Source: Companilactobacillus crustorum JCM 15951 (GTDB lineage: Bacteria; Bacillota; Bacilli; Lactobacillales; Lactobacillaceae). From it: DNA of 64,000 nucleotides. The DNA lies in the NCBI RefSeq assembly GCF_001434585.1, contig NZ_AZDB01000005.1, positions 1 to 64,000 on the forward strand. The letters are read 5' to 3'. Positions 8,532 through 18,584 of this stretch are shown here, one piece after another. The notes beneath the pieces are model-generated. The model saw only the letters and a program-made list of their open reading frames with translations, did no database searches and was not told where the DNA came from. The stretch's first letter is position 1, and every line of letters starts with the position of its first letter. The translations under genes were made by a program, and so were the position numbers.

Positions 8532-9836
8532 TTATTTGAAGTATTGTTTAAGACCGTTAGTAATATCTTTAGCAACTTGTTCTTTATAAGTATCGGAATT
8601 GATGTACTTGTAATCGGTCTTAGAATTGATATAGCCTAACTCGACTAGAACGGAAGGCTGACTGTTGTAGTGTAAGACGTAGAGATCTTTTTGTTCGGTT
8701 CCACGATTGCCAACGGACAAACTCTTCAGCTGACTATTAAGATCATCGGCAAGTTGCCCATCTTTGTTTTTATTGTAATAGTAAGTTGTTACACCAGAAC
8801 CGGCATTAGCTTGAGCACTAGAATCAAAATGAAGACTGATAAAGGCGTCGGCTTGGATCTTACTTGATAATCTGGCACGATCGCCAAGTGATTTACTGTC
8901 ATCGCCAGAACGTGTTAAGACTACTCGAGCTCCAGTTTGTTCAAGATCCTTCTTGATAGCTTTGGCGTAGGCAAGGGTAAAGTTCTTTTCATAGGTATTC
9001 TTTTTAGATTCAGCACCAGAGTCATCGCCACCATGTCCAGGGTCAATAACAATCGTAGCCTCTGAAATGTTAGTAGCTGCCGATTTAACAGCACTTTTGG
9101 TCCCGGAAATGGTTACGACCCAACTGGCAATATAACCAACCGAACCGTCAGAGTCCCGGACTTTATACCATTTTCCGTCTTTGCTCAAATAGTCAAATTG
9201 TTTACCAACCTTGGCGGTTTTGACTATTCGGCTGTCTTGATCAGGATCGATCCGTAACTTGGCGCTTGGCTGAGTTACAGTAACTTTCTTTATATCATCA
9301 TCAGATGAAGTATTTGAAGTGCTGGTAGATCCAGAGGTCTCTTGAGTACCTTGAATGAAATTAGATTTAACCCAACCAGCAGTACCATTATAAAGAATCT
9401 GAGTCCAACCCTGATCCTGATACATGATAGTAACCTTTTGGGATTGCTCAATTGTACCAAGAACATTGCTGCTAGAATCAGCACTCTTGAAGACAGTTGT
9501 ATTTGGTACTTTAACAATGCCTACTTTATTAGCAGTTGAACTGACATCGGTATTGTCAATCAACCAACTGGCAATCCAGCCAATTTTGTCTCCGGATAAT
9601 CTTACTTGATACCATTTGTTTTTTTCAGCCAAGATGGCTAACTTGTCACCTTTTTTGACTTGACCCATATTAGCGTAAGCCAGGCCAGGTCCAACACGGA
9701 CATTGACAGAATCAGATTGGACGATTACTGCATTTGCACTAGCTAAAGCAACCGTTGACCAACTTGATAGGCCAAGTAATAACAAAATGGCAAAAAGAAT
9801 CCGGTTTTTAATAAAAAATTTAATGATGTTTTTCAT
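8532..9836 (-). CDS. Secreted N-acetylmuramoyl-L-alanine amidase with three SH3b repeats
   Basis: 434 residues. A signal peptide or anchor covers residues about 10-33 (ending ALASANA). Three bacterial SH3 repeats follow (about 36-95, 105-160 and 182-245, each with a V-R-x-G-P-like or K-W-Y-x-V core). An Amidase_3 domain (about 256-432) carries the zinc and catalytic residues: DPGHGG, the Glu in YEKNFT, SLHFD and the late VELGY. It cleaves the bond between MurNAc and the stem peptide, so it is a cell-wall hydrolase acting outside the membrane. Monocistronic, divergent from hisS. Confidence 0.93.
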   Translation of the reverse strand: MKNIIKFFIKNRILFAILLLLGLSSWSTVALASANAVIVQSDSVNVRVGPGLAYANMGQVKKGDKLAILAEKNKWYQVRLSGDKIGWIASWLIDNTDVSSTANKVGIVKVPNTTVFKSADSSSNVLGTIEQSQKVTIMYQDQGWTQILYNGTAGWVKSNFIQGTQETSGSTSTSNTSSDDDIKKVTVTQPSAKLRIDPDQDSRIVKTAKVGKQFDYLSKDGKWYKVRDSDGSVGYIASWVVTISGTKSAVKSAATNISEATIVIDPGHGGDDSGAESKKNTYEKNFTLAYAKAIKKDLEQTGARVVLTRSGDDSKSLGDRARLSSKIQADAFISLHFDSSAQANAGSGVTTYYYNKNKDGQLADDLNSQLKSLSVGNRGTEQKDLYVLHYNSQPSVLVELGYINSKTDYKYINSDTYKEQVAKDITNGLKQYFK

Positions 9837-9938
9837 TTAACTGATTCCTCATTTGTCTAATTACTGACATTCTATATGTATATATTACTTAATAAAGCGT
9901 AAACATGAAAGAATAGAATGCTATTTTCCTGAGAAAAC

Positions 9939-9972
9939 TTGACTTTTTTGTTTATTTTGGATAGTTTATAAA
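9939..9972 (+). promoter_or_regulatory. Possible promoter of the hisS-aspS leader
   Basis: TTGACT at 9939-9944 is a good -35. The -10 is unclear: TAGTTT at 17-base spacing, or the better-looking TATAAA (9967-9972) at an overlong spacing. Placed here because the T-box leader starts just downstream. Confidence 0.4.
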
Positions 9973-9979
9973 TATATTA

Positions 9980-10141
9980 CAAATCAAATGAGGTTGTTTT
10001 ACAGAGAATCTGGCTGCTGAGAACAGATAACAACAATTTGTGTGACGTTTCTTTTCGTTCGGCAGGCGTTAACTGCAGCAAAAAAACTAGGTGGTACCGT
10101 GCGGAATGCACCCTTGTCTTATTTAGACAAGGGTGTTTTTT
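9980..10141 (+). promoter_or_regulatory. T-box leader controlling hisS-aspS
   Basis: A transcription-attenuating T-box riboswitch. Visible parts: the Stem I distal motif ACAGAGA...GGCTGCTGAGAA (10001-10023) inside GTTGTT/AACAAC and ATCTG/CAGAT pairings, Stem III GCAG-CTGC (10062-10076), the T-box AGGTGGTACCGTG (10089-10101), and a terminator ACCCTTGTC-GACAAGGGT followed by T6 (10110-10140). The uncharged tRNA's NCCA end pairs with TGGT. The specifier codon could not be fixed: no CAY codon stands in an obvious specifier loop, while GAC occurs at 10044-10046. Confidence 0.85.
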
Positions 10142-10157
10142 ATTTAAGGAGGATTTT

Positions 10158-11429
10158 ATGCGTTATCAAAAACCAAAAGGGACAATGGATATTTTGCCCG
10201 GAGAATCAAAAAAGTGGCAATATGTTGAATCCATAGCCAAAGATACTTTTAATAAGTACCGTTTTTCTGAAATAAGAACACCAATCTTTGAATCATACGA
10301 GGTCTTTGAAAGATCTTCAGGTGATACATCTGATATTGTTTCAAAGGAAATGTATGATTTTCATGACAAAGGTGATCGTCATCTTGCATTAAGACCAGAA
10401 GGAACAGCTGGTGTTGTTCGAGCTTATGTTGAGAATAAACTTTATGGACCTGAGCATATCAAGCCATATAAGGTTTGGTACAAGGGACCAATGTTTAGAT
10501 ATGAACGTCCTCAATCAGGTCGTCAACGTCAATTCCATCAAATCGGAGTTGAAGCTTTTGGCTCTGATTCACCAGAATTAGATGCTGAAATTATTTCTGT
10601 TGGTTTGGAATTTTTGAATCGTTTGGGGATTAAGAACCTTAAGGTGGCTTTGAATACTTTAGGTGATCCAGAATCACGTGCTGCTTATCATAAAGCCTTG
10701 GTTGATTACTTTACACCGTTCAAAGATCAATTGAGCGATGATTCTAAAGTTCGTTTGGAAAAGAATCCTTTAAGAATTCTTGATAGTAAAGATAATGACG
10801 ATAAAAAAATCGTTGCTAATGCACCTTCTATTTTGGATTATTTGAATGATTACTCCAGAGAACGTTTTGAATACTTAAAGCAATTGTTGGATGATCTTGA
10901 TATCAATTATGAAGTTGATTCAACAATGGTTCGAGGTCTTGATTACTATAATCATACGATTTTTGAATTTATGGTAACTGATCCAGCTTTTGACAATAAA
11001 GAAATTACTGTCTTAGCCGGTGGTAGATACAATGGCTTAGTTGAAGAACTAGGTGGTCCAGAAACACCAGGTATTGGTTTTGGACTTGGTGTTGAGCGTT
11101 TGATGCTGCTATTAAAAGATGAAGATCTTCCAAATCAAGATGATCTTGATATTTATCTGGTAACAATTGGCGACAAGGCTGAACGTGCTTCAGTTAAAAT
11201 TCTTTCTAGCTTGCGTAGAGCTGGTTTCACTGCAGATAAAGATTATCTACAAAGAAAAATTAAAGCTCAATTCAAGACAGCTAATAATTTAAATGCTAAA
11301 TACACGGTAACTATTGGTGATACAGAGTTGGAAAATGATACAGCTAATGTAAAGAATATGGCAACTGGGGAACAAGTTAGCGTATCATTGGAAAACTTAG
11401 CCGAAGAATTGAAAAAAATCGAGGGGTAA
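10158..11429 (+). CDS. hisS: Histidine--tRNA ligase
   Basis: A 423-residue class II synthetase that charges tRNA(His). Motif 2 ([16 protein letters not shown]), the histidine-binding [14 protein letters not shown] and [14 protein letters not shown], and motif 3 ([15 protein letters not shown]) are visible. A C-terminal anticodon-binding domain begins with DIYLVTIGD. The ATG at 10158 follows AAGGAGG; upstream in-frame codons belong to the T-box leader. It lies two bases upstream of aspS and is controlled by the T-box. Confidence 0.97.
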   Translation: MRYQKPKGTMDILPGESKKWQYVESIAKDTFNKYRFSEIRTPIFESYEVFERSSGDTSDIVSKEMYDFHDKGDRHLALRPEGTAGVVRAYVENKLYGPEHIKPYKVWYKGPMFRYERPQSGRQRQFHQIGVEAFGSDSPELDAEIISVGLEFLNRLGIKNLKVALNTLGDPESRAAYHKALVDYFTPFKDQLSDDSKVRLEKNPLRILDSKDNDDKKIVANAPSILDYLNDYSRERFEYLKQLLDDLDINYEVDSTMVRGLDYYNHTIFEFMVTDPAFDNKEITVLAGGRYNGLVEELGGPETPGIGFGLGVERLMLLLKDEDLPNQDDLDIYLVTIGDKAERASVKILSSLRRAGFTADKDYLQRKIKAQFKTANNLNAKYTVTIGDTELENDTANVKNMATGEQVSVSLENLAEELKKIEG

Positions 11430-11431
11430 AC

Positions 11432-13201
11432 ATGGAAGAAAGAACAGATTATTGTGGCAATATTACTGAAAAGTATGTTGGTAAAAAAGTTTCTTTAGAT
11501 GGATGGGTTCAACGCCGTCGAGACTTAGGTGGATTAGTTTTCGTCGATCTAAGAGATTATAAAGGAATTATTCAATTAGTATTTAATACTGATCATCAAG
11601 ATGTTTTAGATATCGCTGAAACATTGAGATCAGAATATGTTATCAATGTTATTGGTACAGTTAGATTACGTGGCGAAGGTGCTACAAATGATGAAATGAC
11701 AACTGGTAAAGTAGAAGTTGTCGTTGAAAAAGTTGAAATTCTCAATAAATCATTGACACCACCATTTAAAATTAAAGATGATATTGATTCATCTGAAGAA
11801 ACTAAATTAAAGTATCGCTATCTTGATTTACGTCGTCCTGAGATGCAAAAGGCCATCAGAACACGTGCTCAAATTAAACATTCAGTTAATGAATATTTGT
11901 ATGAGAACGGCTTTATTGATATTGAAACACCAAACTTAACACCATCTACACCAGAAGGTGCTCGTGATTATCTTGTTCCTTCACGTGTTTATCCTGGTCG
12001 TTTCTTTGCTCTTCCACAATCACCACAATTGTTTAAGCAATTATTGATGGTTGGTGGATTTGATCGTTATTTCCAATTGGCACATTGTTTCCGTGATGAA
12101 GATCTTCGTGGAGATCGTCAACCAGAATTTACTCAAATTGATATTGAAACTTCATTCATGAACAAGAAAGAAATTCAAACTGTTACTGAAGGACTTATTG
12201 CCCGTGTTATGAAAGATGAAAAGGGAATCGAAGTTAAAACACCATTCCCAAGAATTGACTGGGATGAATCAATGGCTCGTTATGGTTCTGATAAACCAGA
12301 TGTTCGTTTTGGCATGGAACTTCAAGACTTATCTGAAATCTTCAAAGATTCAGAATTCAAAGTTTTCAAGGGTGCTATTGATGATGGCGGTCAAGTTAAA
12401 GCTATCGTTGTTAAGGGCGGAGCCGATAAGTATTCACGTAAGAATATTGAGGCTTATCAAGAATACATCAAACGTTTCGGTGCTAAGGGTCTTGCTTGGA
12501 CTAAGTTCAATGACAATGAATTAGCCGGTGGCGTTGCTAAATTTATCAAGTCACAAGAAGCTGCTTTGGTTGAAAAACTTGGTCTTGAAAATGATGACTT
12601 GTTGCTTTTTGTTGCTTCTAATAAGAAGATTGTAGCTGACTCATTGGGTTATTTGAGAAAAGCTATCGCTAAGGAACAACACTTGTATGATCCAAATGAA
12701 TTTGCTTTCATCTGGGTTGTTAACTGGCCATTGTTCGAGTATGACGAAGGAATCCAACGCTGGACTGCTGCCCATCATCCATTCACAATGCCAAATGAAG
12801 AAGATGTTCATTATCTAAATGATGGTGAAGATCCTCATAAAGCCTACGCCCAAAGTTACGATATCGTTCTAAACGGTTACGAACTCGGTGGTGGTTCAAT
12901 CCGTATTCATGATTACAAGATTCAAGAGAAGATGCTCAAGGCTTTGAACTTTACTAAAGAAAAAGCTTATGAACAATTTGGTTTCCTATTGGATGCTTTG
13001 CAATACGGTTGTCCTCCACATGGTGGTTTGGCAATTGGCTTGGATAGATTTGCTATGTTGCTTTCAGGCAAAGATAATATCCGTGACGTGATTGCATTCC
13101 CTAAGAATTCAAATGCTACGGAACCAATGACACATGCTCCACTTGAAGTTTCTGAACAACAATTGGACGATCTTGGAATTGAAGTAAGCAAAAAAGATTA
13201 A
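11432..13201 (+). CDS. aspS: Aspartate--tRNA ligase
   Basis: A 589-residue bacterial-type AspRS. An N-terminal OB anticodon-binding fold ([22 protein letters not shown]) is followed by the class II core with RYLDLRRP, the motif 2 region [18 protein letters not shown], the bacterial GAD insertion, and motif 3 ([13 protein letters not shown]). GAGGGG precedes the ATG, two bases after hisS. hisS-aspS is a standard Firmicutes operon, so both share the T-box. Confidence 0.97.
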   Translation: MEERTDYCGNITEKYVGKKVSLDGWVQRRRDLGGLVFVDLRDYKGIIQLVFNTDHQDVLDIAETLRSEYVINVIGTVRLRGEGATNDEMTTGKVEVVVEKVEILNKSLTPPFKIKDDIDSSEETKLKYRYLDLRRPEMQKAIRTRAQIKHSVNEYLYENGFIDIETPNLTPSTPEGARDYLVPSRVYPGRFFALPQSPQLFKQLLMVGGFDRYFQLAHCFRDEDLRGDRQPEFTQIDIETSFMNKKEIQTVTEGLIARVMKDEKGIEVKTPFPRIDWDESMARYGSDKPDVRFGMELQDLSEIFKDSEFKVFKGAIDDGGQVKAIVVKGGADKYSRKNIEAYQEYIKRFGAKGLAWTKFNDNELAGGVAKFIKSQEAALVEKLGLENDDLLLFVASNKKIVADSLGYLRKAIAKEQHLYDPNEFAFIWVVNWPLFEYDEGIQRWTAAHHPFTMPNEEDVHYLNDGEDPHKAYAQSYDIVLNGYELGGGSIRIHDYKIQEKMLKALNFTKEKAYEQFGFLLDALQYGCPPHGGLAIGLDRFAMLLSGKDNIRDVIAFPKNSNATEPMTHAPLEVSEQQLDDLGIEVSKKD

Positions 13202-13212
13202 TTTTATATAAG

Positions 13213-13261
13213 AAGGTCGATAACATGGACAAAGTGTCTTGTCTAAGTTATCGACTTTTTT
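13213..13261 (+). terminator. Terminator of hisS-aspS
   Basis: GTCGATAAC pairs with GTTATCGAC, with an inner GACAA/TTGTC pairing, then TTTTTT. Confidence 0.85.
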
Positions 13262-13413
13262 GTATTTTAAATTAAAAAAAGATTAGAAAATAATTTAAAT
13301 TGTGCAAAACTTAACATTCTAATTAATTGAGGCTCTAAGTTTGTGAGCAGAGTGGTAGAATTAATATTCAGAAAGTTTATACTAAAACATATAAATCGAG
13401 AAGGAGTGATTTT

Positions 13414-13857
13414 ATGTCAAACGAGTATAAGAAGGATTTGGATGATTTGTCAGAAACACAATACGAAGTGACTCAACATGCTGCCACAGAGCGTCCTTTT
13501 AGTGGAAAGTACGATAATTTCTACAAAAAGGGTATTTATGTTGATATCGCAAGCGGTGAACCATTATTTTCTTCAGCTAAGAAATACGATGCCGGTTGTG
13601 GCTGGCCTTCATTTAGTGAACCAATTGCTAAACTGAAAGAAAAGCGTGATACACGTTTGTTGCAAGAACGAACTGAAGTTAGAAGTGGCGCAGCCGATTC
13701 GCACTTAGGACATGTCTTTACTGATGGTCCAGAAGAATTGGGCGGTTTAAGATATTGCATTAATTCTGCTGCACTTAAGTTCATTCCATATGAGGAAATG
13801 GATGAGAAGGGCTATTCGGATTACAAAAAATTTGTTGAAGATGGGGATGCTGAATAG
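13414..13857 (+). CDS. msrB: Peptide-methionine (R)-S-oxide reductase
   Basis: A 147-residue MsrB that reduces the R epimer of methionine sulfoxide in proteins. The substrate-binding CGWPSF, the HLGHVF motif and the catalytic cysteine in [12 protein letters not shown] are present. The zinc-binding CxxC pairs of the zinc form are absent, so this is the metal-free type. AGAAGGAGTG precedes the ATG. The msrA start codon follows the stop codon directly. Confidence 0.96.
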   Translation: MSNEYKKDLDDLSETQYEVTQHAATERPFSGKYDNFYKKGIYVDIASGEPLFSSAKKYDAGCGWPSFSEPIAKLKEKRDTRLLQERTEVRSGAADSHLGHVFTDGPEELGGLRYCINSAALKFIPYEEMDEKGYSDYKKFVEDGDAE

Positions 13858-14376
13858 ATGAAAAAAGAAACTGCAATTTTTGCTGGTGGCTGTTTTTGGT
13901 GCATGGTTAAACCTTTTGACGAGCAACCTGGTATTATTTCAGTAGTATCAGGCTATTGTGGTGGGCATGTTGCTAATCCTACTTATGAGCAGGTCTGTAC
14001 AGAGACAACAGGTCATGCTGAATCTGTTGAAATAACTTATGATGCCGACATTATTTCTTATAAAGATTTAGTAGAGATTTATTGGCAGATTGCTGACCCA
14101 ACAGATGCTATGGGTCAATTTCAGGATCGTGGCGACAGCTATCGTCCTATTATTTTCTATACAAATGAGGAGCAAAAAGAAATCGCTGAAGCTTCTAAGA
14201 AAGCCTTGGCCGAATCTGGAATATTCGATCAACCAATCGTAACAAAGATTCAGCCTGCAACAACTTTTTATCCAGCTGAAGACTACCACCAAGATTTCTA
14301 TAAAAAGAATCCTCTGCGCTTTGAAATGGAAGAAAGTGGCGGACGAGCCGAATTTATTAAAAAACATCGTAAATAA
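13858..14376 (+). CDS. msrA: Peptide-methionine (S)-S-oxide reductase
   Basis: A 172-residue MsrA that reduces the S epimer of methionine sulfoxide. The catalytic GGCFWCMV motif is at residues 10-17, followed by [27 protein letters not shown] and YHQDF. There is no strong ribosome site of its own and the ATG directly follows the msrB TAG, so translation is probably coupled. Together the pair repairs both epimers in oxidised proteins. Confidence 0.96.
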   Translation: MKKETAIFAGGCFWCMVKPFDEQPGIISVVSGYCGGHVANPTYEQVCTETTGHAESVEITYDADIISYKDLVEIYWQIADPTDAMGQFQDRGDSYRPIIFYTNEEQKEIAEASKKALAESGIFDQPIVTKIQPATTFYPAEDYHQDFYKKNPLRFEMEESGGRAEFIKKHRK

Positions 14377-14443
14377 CCTGAAAAAATTTCTAATTGTGAT
14401 AATATTGTTTAGGTAACTTAAGACAATTAGGAGAAATTTTAAT

Positions 14444-15322
14444 ATGGGTGAATTAGATAAGCTGATCGAACGGCATCAGAACTTATCCAAAATTTCAATA
14501 GCGTTTCTATATTCAATTGCTGTGTCAATTGCGGTTAATATGTTCTGGACGCCAGGGGGCATTTATGGTTCCGGTGTAACTGGTGCAGCGCAATTGATTT
14601 CAACAATTTCACATCGTTGGATGCCATTTAATATTTCAACTGCCATTATGTACTTTGCATTAAACGCTCCGTTGTTTGTACTTTCGTGGCGAAAAATCGA
14701 TCATAGATTCACCATTTTTACCGTTATTGCAGTTGCTTTAGCCAGTATGATGATGCATTTATTACCTCCAGTAAAAATTACTGCTGATCCGTTAGTTTGT
14801 GCCATTTTTGGTGCGGTAGCGAATGGTTTTGGTACCGGAATGGCGTTGAGAAATGGTATTTCCACTGGTGGTATTGATATTTTAGGGATTATCTTGCGGA
14901 AAAAGACTGGTAAAAGTGTCGGAACAATTAATATTATCTTTAATATTTTTATTGTTTCCTGTGCTGGTTTGTTATTCGGTTGGGTTCATGCTTTGTATAG
15001 TGCGGTCAGTATCTTTATCAATGGTCAGGTTATTGATATGATTTATAACAAGGATCAAAAGCTACAAGTTATGATCGTAACATCGAAGCCTAAGAATGTT
15101 ATTACGCAGATTCAAAACGAAATGAGACGTGGAATTACTATTGTTCATGATGCCGAAGGAGCTTATAAACATGAAGAGAAGACAATTCTCTTTACTGTTA
15201 TCTCTCGTTCTGAATTGAATGATTTGGAAACGGCGATGGCTTTGTCTGATCCACATGCTTTCGTGAGTGTTACGGATACGGTCAAAGTTATGGGACGATT
15301 TTATCAGGCTCATATTTATTAA
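14444..15322 (+). CDS. YitT-family membrane protein
   Basis: 292 residues. Five or so hydrophobic segments (about 20-40, 55-80, 88-108, 118-140 and 160-185) include the family's GGIYGSGVTGAAQLI and RNGISTGGIDILGIIL stretches. A C-terminal soluble DUF2179 domain follows (LQVMIVTSKPKNVITQI...). The molecular function of YitT proteins is not established; transport has been suggested. GGAGAAA precedes the ATG, and it ends at a terminator. Confidence 0.88.
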   Translation: MGELDKLIERHQNLSKISIAFLYSIAVSIAVNMFWTPGGIYGSGVTGAAQLISTISHRWMPFNISTAIMYFALNAPLFVLSWRKIDHRFTIFTVIAVALASMMMHLLPPVKITADPLVCAIFGAVANGFGTGMALRNGISTGGIDILGIILRKKTGKSVGTINIIFNIFIVSCAGLLFGWVHALYSAVSIFINGQVIDMIYNKDQKLQVMIVTSKPKNVITQIQNEMRRGITIVHDAEGAYKHEEKTILFTVISRSELNDLETAMALSDPHAFVSVTDTVKVMGRFYQAHIY

Positions 15323-15331
15323 AATTATCAG

Positions 15332-15358
15332 GCGAAACCACTTGGTTTCGCTTTTTTT
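15332..15358 (+). terminator. Terminator after the YitT gene
   Basis: GCGAAACCA-CTT-GGTTTCGC then seven T. Confidence 0.9.
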
Positions 15359-15374
15359 ATACATTAAATTTCTA

Positions 15375-15383
15375 TGCTATAAT
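15375..15383 (+). promoter_or_regulatory. Extended -10 promoter of nfo
   Basis: TGC-TATAAT, a perfect extended -10, 35 bases before the nfo ATG. No good -35 is seen, as is usual for this promoter class. Confidence 0.55.
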
Positions 15384-15417
15384 TTTCAAAGCAGTTAATA
15401 GATACGGAGGGATTAAG

Positions 15418-16311
15418 ATGATAATCGGTTCACATGTGGCTATGAAAGCACCAAATATGTTAGCTGGTTCGGCCAAGGAAGCACACAGCTATAATGCTAA
15501 TGCGATGATGATTTTTACAGGCGCACCACAGAATACACGTCGTAAAGATGTTTCAGAAATGAATATTGAAGAGGGTCATAGACTATTAAAGCTATATGGC
15601 ATTGACCATATAATTGGTCATGCCCCTTATATCGTTAATCTCGGCAATACCGTTAAGCCAGATAAGTTGCCTTTTGGTATTTCTTTCATGCACGATGAAA
15701 TCAAACGTTCAGATGCTTTAGGTATTGAAGCACTAAGTTTTCATCCAGGAGCTCATTTGCGTCAAGGCTCAGAAGTTGCACTTAAACAAATCGGTCAAGC
15801 CCTAAATGAAGCAATTGATCCTGATCAAAAAGTATCTATCGCGATTGAAACTATGGCAGGCAAGGGAACTGAAGTTGGAATTACTTTTGAACAAATTGCT
15901 GAAATCTTTGATAACTGTCAACAAAATGATAAATTATCAGTTACGATGGATACGTGTCACATGAGCGACGCTGGCTATGATGTTAAAAATGATTTTGATG
16001 GTGTTTTGAATCAATTTGATCATATAGTCGGTTTAGATAAATTATCAGTGATTCATTTGAATGATTCTAAAAATGAGATGGGATCACATAAAGATCGTCA
16101 TGAAAATATTGGCTTTGGCACAATTGGCTTTGAAGCTTTGAATTATGTAGCCAACCATCCACAGCTTGAAAATGTTCCTAAAATTATGGAGACGCCTTAC
16201 GTTAAGAAAGATGAAAATGATAAAAAAGGTGTGGCACCTTACAAATTAGAAATTGAGATGTTACGTAGTCAAAAATTCGATCCAGAAATGAAAGAAAAAT
16301 TGATTAAATAA
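15418..16311 (+). CDS. nfo: Endonuclease IV (AP endonuclease)
   Basis: A 297-residue Nfo that cuts DNA at abasic sites 5' to the lesion using three zinc ions. Ligand motifs visible: GSHVAM, HAPYIVNLGN, SFHPGAH, the Glu in AIETMAGKGTE, DTCHMSDAGYD, HLNDSKN...GSHKDRHENIGFG and METPY. Start chosen at ATG after CGGAGGG. It has its own promoter and shares a bidirectional terminator with ppsR. Confidence 0.96.
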   Translation: MIIGSHVAMKAPNMLAGSAKEAHSYNANAMMIFTGAPQNTRRKDVSEMNIEEGHRLLKLYGIDHIIGHAPYIVNLGNTVKPDKLPFGISFMHDEIKRSDALGIEALSFHPGAHLRQGSEVALKQIGQALNEAIDPDQKVSIAIETMAGKGTEVGITFEQIAEIFDNCQQNDKLSVTMDTCHMSDAGYDVKNDFDGVLNQFDHIVGLDKLSVIHLNDSKNEMGSHKDRHENIGFGTIGFEALNYVANHPQLENVPKIMETPYVKKDENDKKGVAPYKLEIEMLRSQKFDPEMKEKLIK

Positions 16312-16360
16312 AAAAATATAGGATCTAATGATTTTTATGTCATTAGGTCCTATATTTTTA
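16312..16360. terminator. Bidirectional terminator between nfo and ppsR
   Basis: A 20-base stem (AAAAATATAGGATCTAATGA against TCATTAGGTCCTATATTTTT) with a short loop. A/T runs at both ends serve both convergent genes. Confidence 0.9.
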
Positions 16361-16361
16361 A

Positions 16362-17183
16362 TTAACCGCGTTGATAGCCGTTGAAATTAAGCTTTTCCAT
16401 AATAATAGCGGCCGTTTCTTCAATTGAACGATCAGCAACATTGATAACTGGACAACCTAATTCACTGTATATTTGGTTAGAGTAATCAAGTTCCTTTTTA
16501 ATTTCATCCTCATCAGAGTACGTTGTATTGGGATCAAGTCCGTAAGCAATCATTCTCTGACGACGAATTTTTAGTAAAACATTCATATCATTAGTAAGTC
16601 CAATGATTTTTTTCTTGTCAACGTCCCATAATTGCTCTGGGAGATTAGTTGTTGGACCTAATGGTAAATTAGCCACCTTGATATTTTTATTTGCTAGATA
16701 GAGCGACAGAGGTGTTTTTGAAGTTCTAGAAATACCGAGTAAGACCAAATCGGCTTCTAAGAGACCTTTAGGATTTTGACCATCGTCATTAGTGATGGTA
16801 AACTCCATAGCAGAAATCATATCGAAGTAATTTTTATCCAATTCATGAAGCAAGCCTTTTTTGCGTAAGGGAGTTTGATTAGTCATTTGTGAAAAAGTCC
16901 CAATGATGGGATTGAGAATATCATAATAGGTAATCCCGTTGTTTTGACAAAATTCATTGATGACCTGACATATTTCTTTTGAGACAATTGTGTGTAAAAT
17001 GACTGCATTTTTGCTTTTTGCGAGTTCAAGAACACTTTTTAGCTGATTATCGTTTTTTATAAAAGGGTATTTTGTATAAGTGGTATTCATTTCTGGAAAT
17101 TGTATGAATGCTGCTCTAGCAACTCTCAGAGCAGTTTCTCCAACACCATCTGATAGGACAAAGACGTTTAAATCTTGTTTCAT
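16362..17183 (-). CDS. ppsR: Pyruvate, phosphate dikinase regulatory (kinase/phosphorylase) family protein
   Basis: A 273-residue member of the DUF299 family, bifunctional Ser/Thr kinases and phosphorylases that switch PEP synthase or pyruvate phosphate dikinase. The N-terminal VFVLSDGVGETALRVARAA and the P-loop-like GISRTSKTPLSLYLAN, followed by NLPLGP, are diagnostic. The start at 17183 follows GGAGG; an ATG 15 bases upstream would lie over that site. No target dikinase is in this window, so the substrate is inferred only from the family. Divergent from rpsU. Confidence 0.92.
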   Translation of the reverse strand: MKQDLNVFVLSDGVGETALRVARAAFIQFPEMNTTYTKYPFIKNDNQLKSVLELAKSKNAVILHTIVSKEICQVINEFCQNNGITYYDILNPIIGTFSQMTNQTPLRKKGLLHELDKNYFDMISAMEFTITNDDGQNPKGLLEADLVLLGISRTSKTPLSLYLANKNIKVANLPLGPTTNLPEQLWDVDKKKIIGLTNDMNVLLKIRRQRMIAYGLDPNTTYSDEDEIKKELDYSNQIYSELGCPVINVADRSIEETAAIIMEKLNFNGYQRG

Positions 17184-17216
17184 ATTAAATTCCTCCAAAA
17201 AAATGTAAAAAAATAT

Positions 17217-17244
17217 TTGAACATTAGCTTCTTTTTGTTATAAT
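17217..17244 (+). promoter_or_regulatory. Promoter of rpsU
   Basis: TTGAAC (17217-17222), 16-base spacer, TATAAT (17239-17244) with TGT before it (extended -10). One of the best promoter matches in the window. Confidence 0.8.
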
Positions 17245-17305
17245 AACATATGAACTGCAAGAGCAATAGACAGTTACGTTAGAAATCGGAAGGAGGGATT
17301 ATCAT

Positions 17306-17488
17306 ATGGCAAAAACCGTCGTTCGTGAAAACGAGTCGCTTGATGATGCTCTTCGTCGATTCAAACGTTCCGTTTCAAAGAGTGGTACTCTTCAAGAATA
17401 TAGAAAACGTGAGTTTTACGAAAAGCCAAGTGTCAAGAGAAAGTTGAAGTCTGAGGCTGCTCGTAAGCGCAATAAGAAACGTCGTTAA
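17306..17488 (+). CDS. rpsU: 30S ribosomal protein S21
   Basis: A 60-residue bS21. It has the typical start [20 protein letters not shown], the middle [13 protein letters not shown] and a very basic tail ending [14 protein letters not shown] precedes the ATG. It has its own strong promoter and terminator, as expected for a highly expressed ribosomal gene. Confidence 0.98.
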   Translation: MAKTVVRENESLDDALRRFKRSVSKSGTLQEYRKREFYEKPSVKRKLKSEAARKRNKKRR

Positions 17489-17500
17489 TAGATAGTTTCT

Positions 17501-17535
17501 AAAGGTTAAAACATTTATGTTTTAACCTTTTTTTT
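17501..17535 (+). terminator. Terminator of rpsU
   Basis: AAAGGTTAAAACA pairs with TGTTTTAACCTTT across a 4-base loop, then a T run. Confidence 0.9.
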
Positions 17536-17564
17536 GTCAAAAAAATCCCTCACTGTGCTATCAT
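17534..17564 (+). promoter_or_regulatory. Promoter of phoH-ybeY
   Basis: TTGTCA (17534-17539) and TGC-TATCAT (17556-17564), an extended -10 with a 19-base spacer, 28 bases before the phoH start. Confidence 0.55.
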
Positions 17565-17591
17565 TCGTAGTAACAGGAGGTTTATTGTTTA

Positions 17592-18569
17592 TTGACAGAA
17601 AAAGTTGAACCAATTAAGAAAAGCATTCAAATCAAAAATCCTCAAAATGCTGTTAGCCTTTTTGGTGTTAATGACAGTAATTTACAATTAATTGAAGAAG
17701 GACTTGATGTCCAAATTCATGCATTTGGTGATCGCTTAGATGTGACTGGGGTTGAAGATAACGTCAACCAAGCCATGACATTATTGAAAAAATTAATGGA
17801 ATTAATTCAAACGGGAATCAGTTTAGGAGCCGCCGATATTGTCAGTGGCCTGAAAATGGTTGAAAAGGGTACCTTAGATTACTTTGGTGATTTATACAAA
17901 GATGAATTGATCAAAGATTTTAGTGGTAAACCTGTTCGGGTTAGAAACTTTGGACAAAGACAGTATATTAATGCTATCAACCACAATGATATTACTTTTG
18001 GAATCGGACCAGCTGGTACAGGTAAAACCTATTTAGCAGTAGTCATGGCTGTAGCAGCCTTAAAGCAAGGCAAGGTTCAAAGAATCGTTTTGACACGTCC
18101 TGCTGTTGAAGCGGGTGAAAGCTTAGGCTTCTTACCTGGCGATTTAAAGGAAAAGGTTGATCCATATATGCGTCCTATCTATGACGCTTTATACGCTATA
18201 ATGGGTTCAGATCACACTAGTCGTTTATTGGAACGTGGCGTGATTGAAGTAGCTCCTTTAGCGTATATGAGAGGTAGAACGCTTGATGAAGCTTTTGTCA
18301 TTCTTGATGAGGCACAAAATACAACTAGAGAACAAATGAAGATGTTTTTAACTCGTTTAGGCTTTGGTTCTAAAATGATTGTTAATGGTGATATTTCTCA
18401 AATTGATTTACCAGGGCATACTAGAAGTGGTTTGGTTCAGGCACAGTCAATTTTGACTAATTTGCCACATGTAGAATTTGTTAACTTTAGTTCAGCTGAT
18501 GTCGTTAGACATCCAGTTGTTGCTGAAATTATCGATGCATATGAGGATTCAGATAAAAAAGAAAAATAA
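17592..18569 (+). CDS. phoH: PhoH family ATPase
   Basis: 325 residues. After an N-terminal KH-like region comes the PhoH ATPase core with Walker A GPAGTGKTYLA (about residues 139-149), LTRPAVEAGESLGFLPGD and Walker B FVILDEAQN. The role is probably in RNA metabolism, inferred from the family and its constant linkage to ybeY. It begins at TTG (17592) with GGAGG 11 bases upstream; no ATG is available nearby. It sits 15 bases upstream of ybeY. Confidence 0.95.
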   Translation: MTEKVEPIKKSIQIKNPQNAVSLFGVNDSNLQLIEEGLDVQIHAFGDRLDVTGVEDNVNQAMTLLKKLMELIQTGISLGAADIVSGLKMVEKGTLDYFGDLYKDELIKDFSGKPVRVRNFGQRQYINAINHNDITFGIGPAGTGKTYLAVVMAVAALKQGKVQRIVLTRPAVEAGESLGFLPGDLKEKVDPYMRPIYDALYAIMGSDHTSRLLERGVIEVAPLAYMRGRTLDEAFVILDEAQNTTREQMKMFLTRLGFGSKMIVNGDISQIDLPGHTRSGLVQAQSILTNLPHVEFVNFSSADVVRHPVVAEIIDAYEDSDKKEK

Positions 18570-18584
18570 TTACTGGGGATTATT

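Noticed and set aside
10038-10157. N-terminal extension of hisS by 40 codons
   Set aside because: These codons lie in the T-box and its terminator hairpin. The ATG at 10158 has an ideal AAGGAGG and begins the conserved HisRS sequence.
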